This document shows, in pieces, positions 8,306-16,914 of a stretch of DNA of 64,000 nucleotides. The position numbers and the translations under genes were made by a program. The stretch comes from Gardnerella swidsinskii (GTDB taxonomy: Bacteria > Actinomycetota > Actinomycetes > Actinomycetales > Bifidobacteriaceae). How positions within the stretch are numbered: the stretch's first letter is position 1; every line of letters starts with the position of its first letter. A model generated the notes under the pieces. The model saw only the letters and a program-made list of their open reading frames with translations, ran no database searches and was not told the origin of the DNA. The stretch is taken from the NCBI RefSeq assembly GCF_003397705.1, contig NZ_QJVB01000002.1, forward strand, positions 62,001 to 126,000, written 5' to 3'.

Positions 8306-8860
8306 TCAGACTTCCATAATTTCTTTTTGCTTACCTTCAAGCAAAACGTCTAAAGAATCAGTAACTTGCTTAGTTACTTTATCAAGCTCTTTTTGTAAAC
8401 GATCGCCTTCATCTTCGCCAAGTTCACCCTCTTTAACAGACTTGTCAATAGATTCCTTAGCTTTGCGACGAATATTGCGAACTGCAACTTTGCCTTCTTC
8501 TGCTTTATTCTTAGCAAGCTTGACGTATTCCTTGCGACGCTCTTCCGTGAGCTCTGGCATAGTAACACGAATAACATTGCCATCACGATTAGGGCTTACA
8601 CCTAAATCAGAATCGCGAATAGCCTTTTCAACAGCATTCGCTTGAGAAGCGTCAAAAGGCGTAACTGAAAGAGTTCTAGGCTCTGGAACACCAATAGATG
8701 CAACAGCTTTAATTGGAGTTGGAGCACCATAATAATCAACCATAATTCCGTTTAGCAAAGCAGGATTAGCACGACCGGTGCGAATACCCATAAAATTCTC
8801 TTTAGTAGCTTCAACAGACTTATTCATCTGTTCACGGGCTTGATCAATTATTGCTGACAT
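8306..8860 (-). CDS. frr: Ribosome recycling factor
   Basis: A 184-residue protein that, with EF-G, splits post-termination ribosomes. Landmarks are GIRTGRANPALLNGIMVDYYG near residue 30, VPEPRTLSVTPFD, and the C-terminal helical DEGDRLQKELDKVTKQ. I chose the ATG at 8860, which has AAAGGAG 6 bases upstream and gives the family length. An in-frame extension of 14 codons lacks such a site. It follows pyrH by 19 bases and is cotranscribed with it. Confidence 0.97.
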   Translation of the reverse strand: MSAIIDQAREQMNKSVEATKENFMGIRTGRANPALLNGIMVDYYGAPTPIKAVASIGVPEPRTLSVTPFDASQANAVEKAIRDSDLGVSPNRDGNVIRVTMPELTEERRKEYVKLAKNKAEEGKVAVRNIRRKAKESIDKSVKEGELGEDEGDRLQKELDKVTKQVTDSLDVLLEGKQKEIMEV

Positions 8861-8879
8861 GTGTTCTCCTTTATAATAT

Positions 8880-9629
8880 TTAAGCAAATGTTGGCTCTGC
8901 ATTAGACACTAATGTGCCAATAGATTCTCCAACAAGAGCACTAGTTACGTTACCTTCGCCCTCAAGACCAAACACACGAATTTTTTGATTATTATCGCGA
9001 GCCATAGAAAGCGCAGACGCATCCATAACAGCTAAACCATCAACGATAGCGCGCTTGTAGTTTAATGTTAGGAACTTACGAGCAGTAGAATCTTTACGAG
9101 GATCAGCACTATATACGCCATCCACACCATTCTTGCCCATAAGAACTTCATCGCAATGAATTTCCAATGAACGTTGAATAGAAACAGTATCAGTAGAAAA
9201 ATATGGCATTCCGGCACCAGCACCAAAAATAACCACACGACCCTTTTCAAGGTGACGAATTGCTTTCAACGGAATATAAGGTTCTGCAACCTGACCCATT
9301 GTAATAGCAGTTTGTACGCGAGTTGCTTGCCCTGCTTGCTCAAGAAAATCCTGAAGAGCCAAGCAGTTCATTACAGTGCCCAACATACCCATATAATCAC
9401 CACGGCTACGATCAATACCTGCTTGCTGCAGTTCTGCTCCCCTAAAGAAGTTACCGCCGCCGACAACAATAGCAACCTGAACGCCTTGATTCACTGCAGC
9501 TACTATTTCGCCAGCAATCCTACGAATGACATGAGTATCAATACCAACAGCACCACCACCGAATGCTTCTCCAGAAAGCTTTAATAAAACCCTACGGGAC
9601 TTTCCTTCATCCGTTTGTGCAATAGCCAT
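8880..9629 (-). CDS. pyrH: UMP kinase
   Basis: A 249-residue amino-acid-kinase-fold enzyme that phosphorylates UMP to UDP in pyrimidine nucleotide synthesis. It has the N-terminal [23 protein letters not shown] (phosphate and UMP binding), [19 protein letters not shown] and [16 protein letters not shown] chose the ATG at 9629 because GGAGG lies 7 bases upstream; the in-frame start at 9647 does not have one. It is the first gene of a block with frr and cdsA, separated from tsf by a terminator. Confidence 0.96.
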   Translation of the reverse strand: MAIAQTDEGKSRRVLLKLSGEAFGGGAVGIDTHVIRRIAGEIVAAVNQGVQVAIVVGGGNFFRGAELQQAGIDRSRGDYMGMLGTVMNCLALQDFLEQAGQATRVQTAITMGQVAEPYIPLKAIRHLEKGRVVIFGAGAGMPYFSTDTVSIQRSLEIHCDEVLMGKNGVDGVYSADPRKDSTARKFLTLNYKRAIVDGLAVMDASALSMARDNNQKIRVFGLEGEGNVTSALVGESIGTLVSNAEPTFA

Positions 9630-9734
9630 ACAGATTCCTCCAGTCATAACGGCGAATGAGGTATATCTTTGTCAGTTTATCTATCAATAACGACACTCAA
9701 AACGCACGTTAAGCTGGACAATGAATATAAAAAT

Positions 9735-9763
9735 GGGTTGCGCACAACTTGTGCACGCAACCC
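9735..9763 (-). terminator. Intrinsic terminator after tsf
   Basis: GGGTTGCG pairs with CGCAACCC and an inner CACAA/TTGTG extends the stem. On the minus strand it is followed by ATTTTTATATT. It lies about 40 bases after the tsf stop and separates rpsB-tsf from pyrH-frr. Confidence 0.85.
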
Positions 9764-9803
9764 TATATACAAGAACAAAAATAAATTCTCATATAATTAG
9801 TGC

Positions 9804-10655
9804 TTATTCAGCAGCACCTTTGCCAACCTCAACGCGAGCAAAGGCAAGAGCGGTGCCGCCAACTTCCTTGAACAAGTCACCAACGCTCTTGGATGGATCC
9901 TTAACGTATGCCTGCTCGAGAAGTACAGTTTCCTTGAAGAAGGCGTTCATACGTCCTTCAACAATCTTTGGAACAATCTTCTCTGGCTTGCCTTCAGCTA
10001 AGGACTTCTCGGTTGCAACGCGACGCTCAGATTCCAAAACTTCTTCTGGAACATCTTCACGGCGAAGCCACTGCGCACCCATAGCGGAAATCTGCAAAGC
10101 AGCTTCGTGAGCAACCTTTGCACCAGCTTCGTCAGTAGCAATCATGGAAACGATGCTTGGAGGCAATTCCACAGACTTCTTGTGAGCGTAAATCTCAACG
10201 TGTGGACCGCTTACCTTAGCAACCTGACCAACCTTGACATGCTCGCCGAACAAAGCTGCTGCTTCTTCAACAGATTCCTTAACAGTTGCACCATCAGCTG
10301 GGGCTGCAAGTACTTCTTCAGCAGTAGAAGCATTAGCTTCAACAGCATGGTCAAGAACAGTGTTTGAGAATTCCACAAACTTTGGTGTCTTTGCCACAAA
10401 GTCAGTTTCAGAATTCAACTCAACTGCGTAACCAGTTTCGCCTTCAGCAGACTTAACAACCTTAGAAGCGATGGTACCTTCCTGAGCCTTACGACCTTCA
10501 CGCTTACCAGCTGCCTGAATACCCTTAGCACGGATGATTTCCTTAGCGCGGGCAACGTCGCCTTCAGCTTCAGTAAGAGCCTTTTTAACGTCCATCATGC
10601 CGGCGCCAGTTTCTTCGCGCACCTGCTTAATCAACGCTGCAGTAATTGCTGCCAT
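9804..10655 (-). CDS. tsf: Elongation factor Ts
   Basis: A 283-residue nucleotide-exchange factor for EF-Tu. The N-terminal UBA-like domain and signature LIKQVREETGAGMMDVKKAL, then AEGDVARAKEIIRAKG, are intact. The core contains ELNSETDFVAKTPKF (the EF-Tu-contacting TDFV motif) and the C-terminal half VASM-like helices. Length is normal. The ATG has GAGGAG 6 bases upstream. It is cotranscribed with rpsB, with a long hairpin between the two genes. Confidence 0.97.
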   Translation of the reverse strand: MAAITAALIKQVREETGAGMMDVKKALTEAEGDVARAKEIIRAKGIQAAGKREGRKAQEGTIASKVVKSAEGETGYAVELNSETDFVAKTPKFVEFSNTVLDHAVEANASTAEEVLAAPADGATVKESVEEAAALFGEHVKVGQVAKVSGPHVEIYAHKKSVELPPSIVSMIATDEAGAKVAHEAALQISAMGAQWLRREDVPEEVLESERRVATEKSLAEGKPEKIVPKIVEGRMNAFFKETVLLEQAYVKDPSKSVGDLFKEVGGTALAFARVEVGKGAAE

Positions 10656-10677
10656 TTTGTTCTCCTCGTATCAATAT

Positions 10678-10737
10678 GATTCTTAAAAGCTGCAAAAAGC
10701 AAAATCAATTGGATTTTGCAGCTTCTAAATAAGAATC
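10678..10737 (-). other. Long hairpin between rpsB and tsf
   Basis: GATTCTTA (10678-10685) pairs with TAAGAATC (10730-10737), and AGCTGCAAAA (10688-10697) pairs with TTTTGCAGCT (10714-10723). An alternative hairpin GCAAAATC/GATTTTGC (10699-10706 with 10712-10719) would exclude the inner arm. No T-tract follows on the minus strand, so this is more likely an attenuating or RNA-processing structure than a full terminator. Confidence 0.6.
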
Positions 10738-10755
10738 TGGTTGCAAATTAGCTTA

Positions 10756-11574
10756 TCAGGCGTTTGCCTCAGTATTTTCTTCCTTGGCAGGCTTAGCTTC
10801 AGCTTCGCCTTCCTTGGTGAGCAATTCCTTCTCCCAAGCTGCCATTGGCTGAGCATCATTACCTTCAGACTTAGCGCCCTTACCGGCATGCTCAAGCAAA
10901 CCTTCAGCTACAGCATCAGCCATCAAGCTAGTCAATAACTCAATGCCACGAATAGCATCGTCGTTGGCAGGAATTGGATACTCAACAGCCTCAGGATCAG
11001 TGTTGGTATCAACAATTGCTACAACTGGGATACCAAGCTTATGAGCTTCTTCAACAGCCAAAGCTTCCTTGTTAATATCAACAACGAACATGGCGGATGG
11101 AGTGCGGTTCATGTTGCGAATACCACCGAGCTGCTTGGAAAGCTTGTCCTTCTCGCGCTCGAGAAGCAAAAGTTCCTTCTTAGTCAAGCCGGATCCACGA
11201 ACATCGCTGAAGTCCATTTCCTCAAGTTCCTTCAAGCGCTTTACGCGAGTAGAAACAGTCTGGAAATTAGTCAACATACCGCCAAGCCAACGCTCGCAAA
11301 CATAAGGCATGTTTACGCGAGTTGCCTGATTCTGTACAGCTTCCTGAGCCTGCTTCTTAGTGCCCACGAAGAGAACAGTGCCGTTGTGAGCAACAGTCTG
11401 CTTGATGAAGTCATAAGCCTTGTCGATCATGTCGAGAGACTTGAACAAATTGATGATATGAATACCATTGCGCTGGGTAAGAATGAACTGCTTCATCTTT
11501 GGGTTCCAGCGACGAGTCTGATGACCGAAGTGCAAACCAGCCTTCAGCATTTCGCTCATGGTAATCTGTGCCAT
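10756..11574 (-). CDS. rpsB: 30S ribosomal protein S2
   Basis: A 272-residue small-subunit protein. Family blocks are [62 protein letters not shown] and [12 protein letters not shown]. The C-terminal ~40 residues are an Ala/Lys/Glu-rich tail typical of actinobacterial S2. The ATG has AGAAAGG about 9 bases upstream. It heads an operon with tsf, driven by a promoter about 200 bases upstream and a structured leader. Confidence 0.97.
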   Translation of the reverse strand: MAQITMSEMLKAGLHFGHQTRRWNPKMKQFILTQRNGIHIINLFKSLDMIDKAYDFIKQTVAHNGTVLFVGTKKQAQEAVQNQATRVNMPYVCERWLGGMLTNFQTVSTRVKRLKELEEMDFSDVRGSGLTKKELLLLEREKDKLSKQLGGIRNMNRTPSAMFVVDINKEALAVEEAHKLGIPVVAIVDTNTDPEAVEYPIPANDDAIRGIELLTSLMADAVAEGLLEHAGKGAKSEGNDAQPMAAWEKELLTKEGEAEAKPAKEENTEANA

Positions 11575-11611
11575 ATCTATATACCTTTCTTGTCGGTTAT
11601 TTCCTGGCCAT

Positions 11612-11673
11612 GTCTGTTCGCGTGCAACTTGGTTAACACATGTCTAAATCCAAGCCGACCGACACGAACGGAC
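11612..11673 (-). promoter_or_regulatory. Structured 5' leader of rpsB
   Basis: On the minus strand GTCCGTTCG (11665-11673) pairs with CGAACAGAC (11612-11620) with one mismatch, and inside it CTTGG pairs with CCAAG (11628-11632 with 11650-11654). The nested stem lies 38-99 bases before the rpsB start, within a ~200-base leader. Ribosomal protein operons are often controlled by such leaders; binding of S2 here is inference. The remainder of 11575-11883 shows no gene. Confidence 0.5.
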
Positions 11674-11772
11674 GCGTACATGACGCGTATTTGCGAATCC
11701 GTGTAGACAATAAAAAGCGAGCAATCATACAACGCGGCAATACTCATGCTCAAAATGGACACGCAAAGAGCG

Positions 11773-11781
11773 ATTATATCA
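11773..11781 (-). promoter_or_regulatory. Extended -10 promoter for rpsB-tsf
   Basis: Reading the minus strand, TGATATAAT gives a perfect TATAAT with the TGn extension. No good -35 is seen, as is common for extended -10 promoters. It would produce a leader of about 190-200 bases before rpsB. Confidence 0.55.
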
Positions 11782-11883
11782 GATGCTCAATACTAAAAAT
11801 CGGCATTCTTGTAGCAATAAAAGCAGCAAAAACGCCGATAATTTTTAAAAAATTATTTACGCATAAAGCATAAAAACTAAAAC

Positions 11884-12372
11884 TTAGTTACGCATATTAT
11901 TGCGCAACTCACGCAACGCTTGACGGCGCACGTCCTTTTCAAGTCTATCTAAATAAATATGACCATCTAAATGATCACACTCATGCTGAATCATTCTAGC
12001 CATAAGACCTTCACCTTCAAGCACTACAGTCTTACCATCTAAATCAATTCCACAAGCTCTAGCATAATTTGCACGCCTAGTTTTGTACCATAATCCCGGA
12101 ACAGAAAGGCAACCCTCGTCGTCGTACTGTTCACCTTTTAGCTCTTCAATTACGGGATTTAAAATATAGCCGATTCGACCATTTATATTGTAAGAAAAAG
12201 CTCTAAAACTTACACCAATCTGATTAGCAGACAATCCAGCTCTACCTGGGTCATTTACCGTTTCCAATAAATCATCAACTAAATGTTTCACAGCTGGCGT
12301 AATTTCACGAATCTCATCACAAGGAGTTCGCAATACGGGATCCGGAACAATACGAATTTTTCTAATAGACAC
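11884..12372 (-). CDS. def: Peptide deformylase
   Basis: A 162-residue metalloenzyme removing the N-formyl group from nascent proteins. The three motifs are intact: GLSANQIG at residues 46-53, EGCLS at 86-90 with metal ligand C88, and HECDH at 130-134 with ligands H130 and H134 and catalytic E131. The start is a GTG at 12372 with an A/G-rich region upstream but no strong ribosome site. It stands alone between rpsB and the acyl-CoA synthetase. Confidence 0.95.
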   Translation of the reverse strand: MSIRKIRIVPDPVLRTPCDEIREITPAVKHLVDDLLETVNDPGRAGLSANQIGVSFRAFSYNINGRIGYILNPVIEELKGEQYDDEGCLSVPGLWYKTRRANYARACGIDLDGKTVVLEGEGLMARMIQHECDHLDGHIYLDRLEKDVRRQALRELRNNMRN

Positions 12373-12435
12373 TCGATTACTCTTTCTTTTATGTAAGTAG
12401 GAATAACGAAAAACAACTACAAATGTGTAAGCTTT

Positions 12436-14475
12436 TTACTCGACATGTTCATTATGATCACTATGCGATGTCGAAGAGGAATCTGATGAAGATTCTTCAC
12501 CAAAACGCTTCAAATGATTCGCAGCTTGATCGATAGCTTGACGTACTCGAGGAGTTACAGCTTCCTGAGCTTGCTTAACAGTCTCCTGTGCTTGCTTAAC
12601 AGTCTCAGTAGTTTTATCGAGAATCTTTACAGTTGCTGGCAAAGGACGAGTATTAGGCTTTGGAGCATACAATTGCGTTTCGATAATATCAGCATAGCGA
12701 GCAAGAATCTTCGGACGAACAATCTTCATACTTGGAGTCAAGGTTCCAGCATCTTGAGTAAATTCATCTTGCAAAATAACAAACTTACGAACAGACTCAG
12801 CGCGAGAAACAGTACTATTAGCTTGGTCAATAAATTGCTGAATTACTGAACGCACTGCTTCGTTAGTAGCAATCTCACTCATAGTAAGGTTAACATCCAT
12901 ACCCTTATTCTTTAGCCAAGAACGAACCATATCTGGATCAAGCTCAATTAAAGCAGAAACGAATGGCTTACCATCGCCCACTACTACAGCATGAGAAACT
13001 AATGGGCATTGAGCAATAATACCTTCCATAGGAGCAGGACTTATATTCTTGCCACCGGCAGTAATAATAATATCTTTTTTGCGACCAGTAATAGACAAGA
13101 ATCCTTCATCATCTATTGAGCCAAGATCGCCTGAATGCAACCATCCATCTTCATCAATAACTTCTGCAGTGAGCTCAGGCTTATTGAAATATCCCATAAA
13201 TACGTTAGGACCTTTAATAAGCACTTCATCGTCGTCAGCAAGACGGATAGCTATACCAGGACCAGGTCGACCTACAGATCCAACTTGATTTGCATGCTCA
13301 AAATTAACTACACAAGGAGCGGCAGTTTCAGTCATTCCATAGCCTTGAATAAAAGTAATGCCATCAAGACCATTAAAGAAATGAGCCAAATCAGCATCCA
13401 TTGGAGCTCCACCGCAGGCCAACCATGAAAGATTAGGGCCTAAAGCTGAGCGAATAGACGAGCCAACTGTTTTCATATACATCGCATGATTCATGCGTGC
13501 AGCAAGAGAATGAGTTTTACCTTCAACATTGTCGCGAGACCATTGAATGAAATGTTTTACAGCTTTAGCAAAGATACGACCCTTTATACCAGCACCAGCT
13601 TTTTGTGACGCAGCATTATAAACTTTTTCAAAAACTCTAGGCACGCCAAGTAAATACGTAGGCTTAAAACTACGCAAATCAGCCAAAAGATGCTTAGCAT
13701 TAGGCACATATCCAATAACACCGTGAGCACCAATAGCAACATATTGAATGTACCGAGCAAAACAATGCGCCAATGGAAGGAATAAAAGCAAACGATTTGG
13801 CTTGCATAACATATCGTTAAGAACATCATAACCAGCAAAAACAATATGCGTAAAATTACGATTTGAAAGCATTGCGCCTTTAGGTCTACCAGTCGAACCA
13901 GAAGTGTAAACAATAGTAGCTAAATCATCTGCCTTAACAGCATCAACAGCTTTATTAAGCTCATCATCAGTAGTAGATTTACCAAAATCAACAACGGCTT
14001 CCAAGCCACCAGCTTTGAAATTAAATACGGTTTTCAAAGTTATATGTTTATGATCCTGACGAACACGCTCTAAGCATTGAGCATGCGCATCGTCTCCAGC
14101 AAAAGCAATAACTGGCTTAACTTCATCGATAATGTCAGCTGCCTGCAATGCTGAATCTGTTTCATAAATAGGAATGCTTACAGCACCAATACATGCACAA
14201 GCAAAATCGACAACACCCCACTCATAGCATGTAGCAGAGTAAATAACAACTTTGGAGCCATGCTGAACTCCGAGCGCTATTAAGCCTCGAGCTACTGCAC
14301 GAACTTTCGCGAGCATTTCAGATGAAGTAACATCATGCCAACGACGAGTTTCATCGTCTTGCCATTGAGCAACCAAGTCTTGTGGGCTACGCATAGCACG
14401 ATTGGCGAGTAAGGAATAAATGGTATCACCGTCTTGAGTTGGGTGAATGGCTTCTACAGCAAATTCTCGGAGCAT
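12436..14475 (-). CDS. fadD: Long-chain fatty-acid--CoA ligase (AMP-forming)
   Basis: About 679 residues of the ANL adenylating superfamily. The ATP-binding loop is YTSGSTGRPKGAML near residue 200, followed by FIQGYGMTETAAP, the hinge HSGDLGSIDDEGFLSITGR and KDIIITAGGKNISPAP. It activates fatty acids to acyl-CoA through an acyl-adenylate. In a fermenter without beta-oxidation the role is probably lipid recycling or uptake. After the catalytic domain comes a ~70-residue tail with tandem heptad-like units (ETVKQAQ repeated) and an acidic Ser-rich end. The start is probably the ATG at 14475; a TACAAT box lies only 9 bases upstream, so a leaderless transcript is possible. A GTG at 14508 is the alternative. 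Confidence 0.88.
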   Translation of the reverse strand: MLREFAVEAIHPTQDGDTIYSLLANRAMRSPQDLVAQWQDDETRRWHDVTSSEMLAKVRAVARGLIALGVQHGSKVVIYSATCYEWGVVDFACACIGAVSIPIYETDSALQAADIIDEVKPVIAFAGDDAHAQCLERVRQDHKHITLKTVFNFKAGGLEAVVDFGKSTTDDELNKAVDAVKADDLATIVYTSGSTGRPKGAMLSNRNFTHIVFAGYDVLNDMLCKPNRLLLFLPLAHCFARYIQYVAIGAHGVIGYVPNAKHLLADLRSFKPTYLLGVPRVFEKVYNAASQKAGAGIKGRIFAKAVKHFIQWSRDNVEGKTHSLAARMNHAMYMKTVGSSIRSALGPNLSWLACGGAPMDADLAHFFNGLDGITFIQGYGMTETAAPCVVNFEHANQVGSVGRPGPGIAIRLADDDEVLIKGPNVFMGYFNKPELTAEVIDEDGWLHSGDLGSIDDEGFLSITGRKKDIIITAGGKNISPAPMEGIIAQCPLVSHAVVVGDGKPFVSALIELDPDMVRSWLKNKGMDVNLTMSEIATNEAVRSVIQQFIDQANSTVSRAESVRKFVILQDEFTQDAGTLTPSMKIVRPKILARYADIIETQLYAPKPNTRPLPATVKILDKTTETVKQAQETVKQAQEAVTPRVRQAIDQAANHLKRFGEESSSDSSSTSHSDHNEHVE

Positions 14476-14624
14476 ATTATTTATTGTACTTGATAACAGA
14501 ATCGACACGACTGCACGAAGTACAAAAAATAATACTTAATATTGTCATTTACAAACAAACACTGGGAAAAAACTTAGATTCTACAAGTCGTACAAGTTAG
14601 AATGTTTAATCTTACAAAAGTGAA

Positions 14625-14675
14625 CCCCTTTATTGCTAAAATTGTTGAAAAATCAGCAAATCAAGCAATAAGGGG
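14625..14675 (-). terminator. Inverted repeat after the DUF6459-like gene
   Basis: CCCCTTTATTGCT (14625-14637) pairs with AGCAATAAGGGG (14664-14675) with one bulged base and a 26-base loop. On the minus strand it lies 88 bases after the DUF6459-like gene and is followed by TTCACTTTTG. A weak terminator is the simplest reading. Confidence 0.5.
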
Positions 14676-14762
14676 CTCATATTTATTTGAATATATGTAC
14701 ATAAGTCTTCAAACGCATTATCATAGATGTCTTATTTCAGCTACCTACTATAAGCGACGATT

Positions 14763-15353
14763 TTATCCTAGATCTGCATACGTGCAAATCCAACGATTAT
14801 TTTTCAATTCCAAAGATAACGACGCCCAGTATTTCACAGGTCCTGCACAAATGCGCACAACACCTTCAAAATGATTCGGGCTGACTAACATTCCATTAAA
14901 CAAACTCGGAACTGCAGGAAAACTACGCACAGCAGAGCGAGTTTCCGAATCGTTATTATCAGTGAAATACTCATCCATCAGTTTCCACATGTTAGTTAAT
15001 TTAGTAATACAACTTTTTGTTAGAAGCTGCGACATTGCTGGAGAAATAGGCCTACCTCTCGAAATATCTGCAGCTATACAAGCAATTTGACAAGTTTTTA
15101 AAGCTAAATTAACAAAAGCCTGCTCATCTCTACTGTCGAAATAACACATTCCAACATGGTATTTCAAGCATTCACGAGAAAAACCAACACTAACTTCACC
15201 CTCATATACAGGCAAGCTAATACGAGGTCTACAGAAAACATGTGGAGGATCCTCGTCATTGTTTTTCTTAGTCTTTGAGGACTTATCTTTCAGCTCATCA
15301 TCACTGTAATCGTTATCATCCATGCCATAGGCATCAGCAAAATCTATCTTCAT
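14763..15353 (-). CDS. DUF6459-like actinobacterial protein
   Basis: A 196-residue cytoplasmic protein without signal peptide or membrane segments. The N-terminal ~55 residues are acidic and Lys/Asp/Ser-rich (DDNDYSDDELKDKSSKTKK). The folded part has a helix with TCQIACIAADISRGRPISPA and a C-terminal beta region with VSPNHFEGVVRICAGPVK then NRWICTYADLG. This layout resembles the actinobacterial DUF6459 family, whose members often lie near secA and whose function is unknown. I chose the ATG at 15353, with GGAG 6 bases upstream; an in-frame start 7 codons earlier lacks one. The family call is by pattern memory only. Confidence 0.6.
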   Translation of the reverse strand: MKIDFADAYGMDDNDYSDDELKDKSSKTKKNNDEDPPHVFCRPRISLPVYEGEVSVGFSRECLKYHVGMCYFDSRDEQAFVNLALKTCQIACIAADISRGRPISPAMSQLLTKSCITKLTNMWKLMDEYFTDNNDSETRSAVRSFPAVPSLFNGMLVSPNHFEGVVRICAGPVKYWASLSLELKNNRWICTYADLG

Positions 15354-15374
15354 ATTTCTCTCCTGTTTTAACAA

Positions 15375-15406
15375 TTATTTAAAACTGTTGTTATTTAAAA
15401 CTTGTT
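15375..15406. repeat. Tandem 16-bp repeat upstream of the DUF6459-like gene
   Basis: TTATTTAAAACTGTTG (15375-15390) is followed at once by TTATTTAAAACTTGTT (15391-15406), 13 of 16 bases identical. It lies 22 bases upstream of the chosen start at 15353 and could be a pair of regulator-binding sites. The rest of the gap (15407-15654) is AT-rich and shows no gene or clear promoter. Confidence 0.5.
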
Positions 15407-15654
15407 AAGCTTATATTTCTACAAACTAAACGAGTTTAGATAAAAGCTTACAACGTAATTTTTCTCTAACTGCGTAATTAATAAAAATGTGGATAAATTA
15501 CAAAATATTCGTCGTTTTCATTGAAAATAAACGATTTTATGCGTGTTGAATTATACACATTACGGTTTAAAAGAATAGCAAATATAGCTAAAAATCATAT
15601 TTATACATGAATCAATAGAATGTTCATATAGATATATGCATTTTGAAAACAAAA

Positions 15655-15687
15655 ATAGCGGTTCAGAACAAATTACTGAACCGCTAT
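15655..15687 (-). terminator. Intrinsic terminator after guaB3
   Basis: A perfect 12-bp stem, ATAGCGGTTCAG with CTGAACCGCTAT, with a 9-base loop, followed on the minus strand by TTTTTGTTTTC. It lies 30 bases after the stop of the IMP-dehydrogenase-like gene. Confidence 0.92.
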
Positions 15688-15716
15688 ATTTCATGCAATA
15701 AGCATCATACTTAACA

Positions 15717-16847
15717 CTAACGAATATCTTGATGGAATGGATTAAATACTACGCTACAACGCTGGAAGCTCTTAACATCAACATAACCTGTAGAAGCCAT
15801 TGTTCTGCGCAATGCACCAACAAAGTTTGTAGTACCATCTGCTTCATGACTTGGGCCAAAAAGAATATTCTCTAACGGAGCCACAGTGCCAACATTTGAA
15901 CGCATCCCGCGAGGAAGTGATGAATGACGAGCCTCAGCACCCCAATGAGTGCCATGACCAGGAGCCTCAGTTGCGCGAGCTAATGGAGTACCAAGCATAA
16001 CTGCGTCAGCTCCAACTGCAAGAGCCTTAATAAAGCTGCCGGAATTACCCATTCCTCCATCAGCAATAATTTGCACGTAACGGCCGCCGGATTCATCCAT
16101 ATAATCCCTACGAGCTTCAGCAACATCCGCAATAGCAGTAGCCATAGGTGCTTGCACACCTAAAGTATTCATGGTTGCGGATACTGCTCCGCCGCCAAAT
16201 CCAACTAAAATACCTGCAGCTCCAGTTCTCATCAAATGAAGAGCAGAAGTATAATCTGCGCAACCTCCAACAATAACAGGAACATCGAGATCGTAAATAA
16301 ACTTCTTTAAATCAAGAGGTTCATGATCTTTAGAAACATGTTCCGCAGATACTGCTGTTCCGCGAATCACGAATAAATCAACACCAGCTTCTAGAACAGT
16401 GTTATATAATTCTTGCGTGCGTTGTGGAGAAAGAGCTCCTGCTACTGTCACTCCAGCATCTCTGATTGTATGCAAACGCTTTGCAATCAATTCTGGTTTG
16501 ATTGGCTCAGTATAAATCTCCTGAATGCGGCGGGTTGCAATATTTGACGGCAACTCAGCTATTTCTTTTAACAAAGGTTCTGGATTCTCATATCGAGTCC
16601 ATAAACCTTCTAGATCAAGAACTCCAAGACCACCCATTTGACCAATTGCAATCGCAGTATCCGGGCTAGTAACAGAATCCATCGGAGCAGCAATAATTGG
16701 GATATCAAACGTGTAAGCATCTACTTGCCATGAAGTAGATACAGCTTGAGGATCACGCGAGCGGCGCGAAGGAACAATAGCAATATCGTCAAGCGAATAT
16801 GCAACTCGGGCTTTTTTGCCCAAACCAATTTCAATTTCCTGAGACAT
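15717..16847 (-). CDS. guaB3: GuaB3 family IMP dehydrogenase-related protein
   Basis: A 376-residue TIM-barrel protein of the IMPDH/GMP reductase superfamily without CBS domains, as in the actinobacterial GuaB3 group. Recognisable blocks are SLDDIAIVPSRRSRDP, IIAAPMDSVTSPD, MGGLGVLDLEG, IVGGCADYTSALHL, AGILVGFGG and IIADGGMGNSGSFIKALAVG. In true IMPDH the catalytic cysteine lies in a GSxCTT loop. The aligned loop here reads GGGAVSATM with Ser223 at that position. The activity is therefore uncertain: it may be a regulatory or altered paralogue of GuaB. It is monocistronic with a strong terminator. The ATG at 16847 has only a weak ribosome site. Confidence 0.87.
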   Translation of the reverse strand: MSQEIEIGLGKKARVAYSLDDIAIVPSRRSRDPQAVSTSWQVDAYTFDIPIIAAPMDSVTSPDTAIAIGQMGGLGVLDLEGLWTRYENPEPLLKEIAELPSNIATRRIQEIYTEPIKPELIAKRLHTIRDAGVTVAGALSPQRTQELYNTVLEAGVDLFVIRGTAVSAEHVSKDHEPLDLKKFIYDLDVPVIVGGCADYTSALHLMRTGAAGILVGFGGGAVSATMNTLGVQAPMATAIADVAEARRDYMDESGGRYVQIIADGGMGNSGSFIKALAVGADAVMLGTPLARATEAPGHGTHWGAEARHSSLPRGMRSNVGTVAPLENILFGPSHEADGTTNFVGALRRTMASTGYVDVKSFQRCSVVFNPFHQDIR

Positions 16848-16914
16848 ACTTCTTAGGCTAGTGCCTTATGCTGACGAGTTACGACTCATAGTAAGACTCA
16901 TGGTAATTCAAAAG

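Noticed and set aside
11640..11873. 77-codon open frame on the plus strand in the rpsB leader
   Set aside because: It has no ribosome site or recognisable domain, and the region reads better as promoter and structured leader on the minus strand.
12400..12850. Repeat element in the 3' end of the acyl-CoA synthetase gene
   Set aside because: The DNA repeat encodes tandem ETVKQAQ heptads in frame, so it is a protein repeat.
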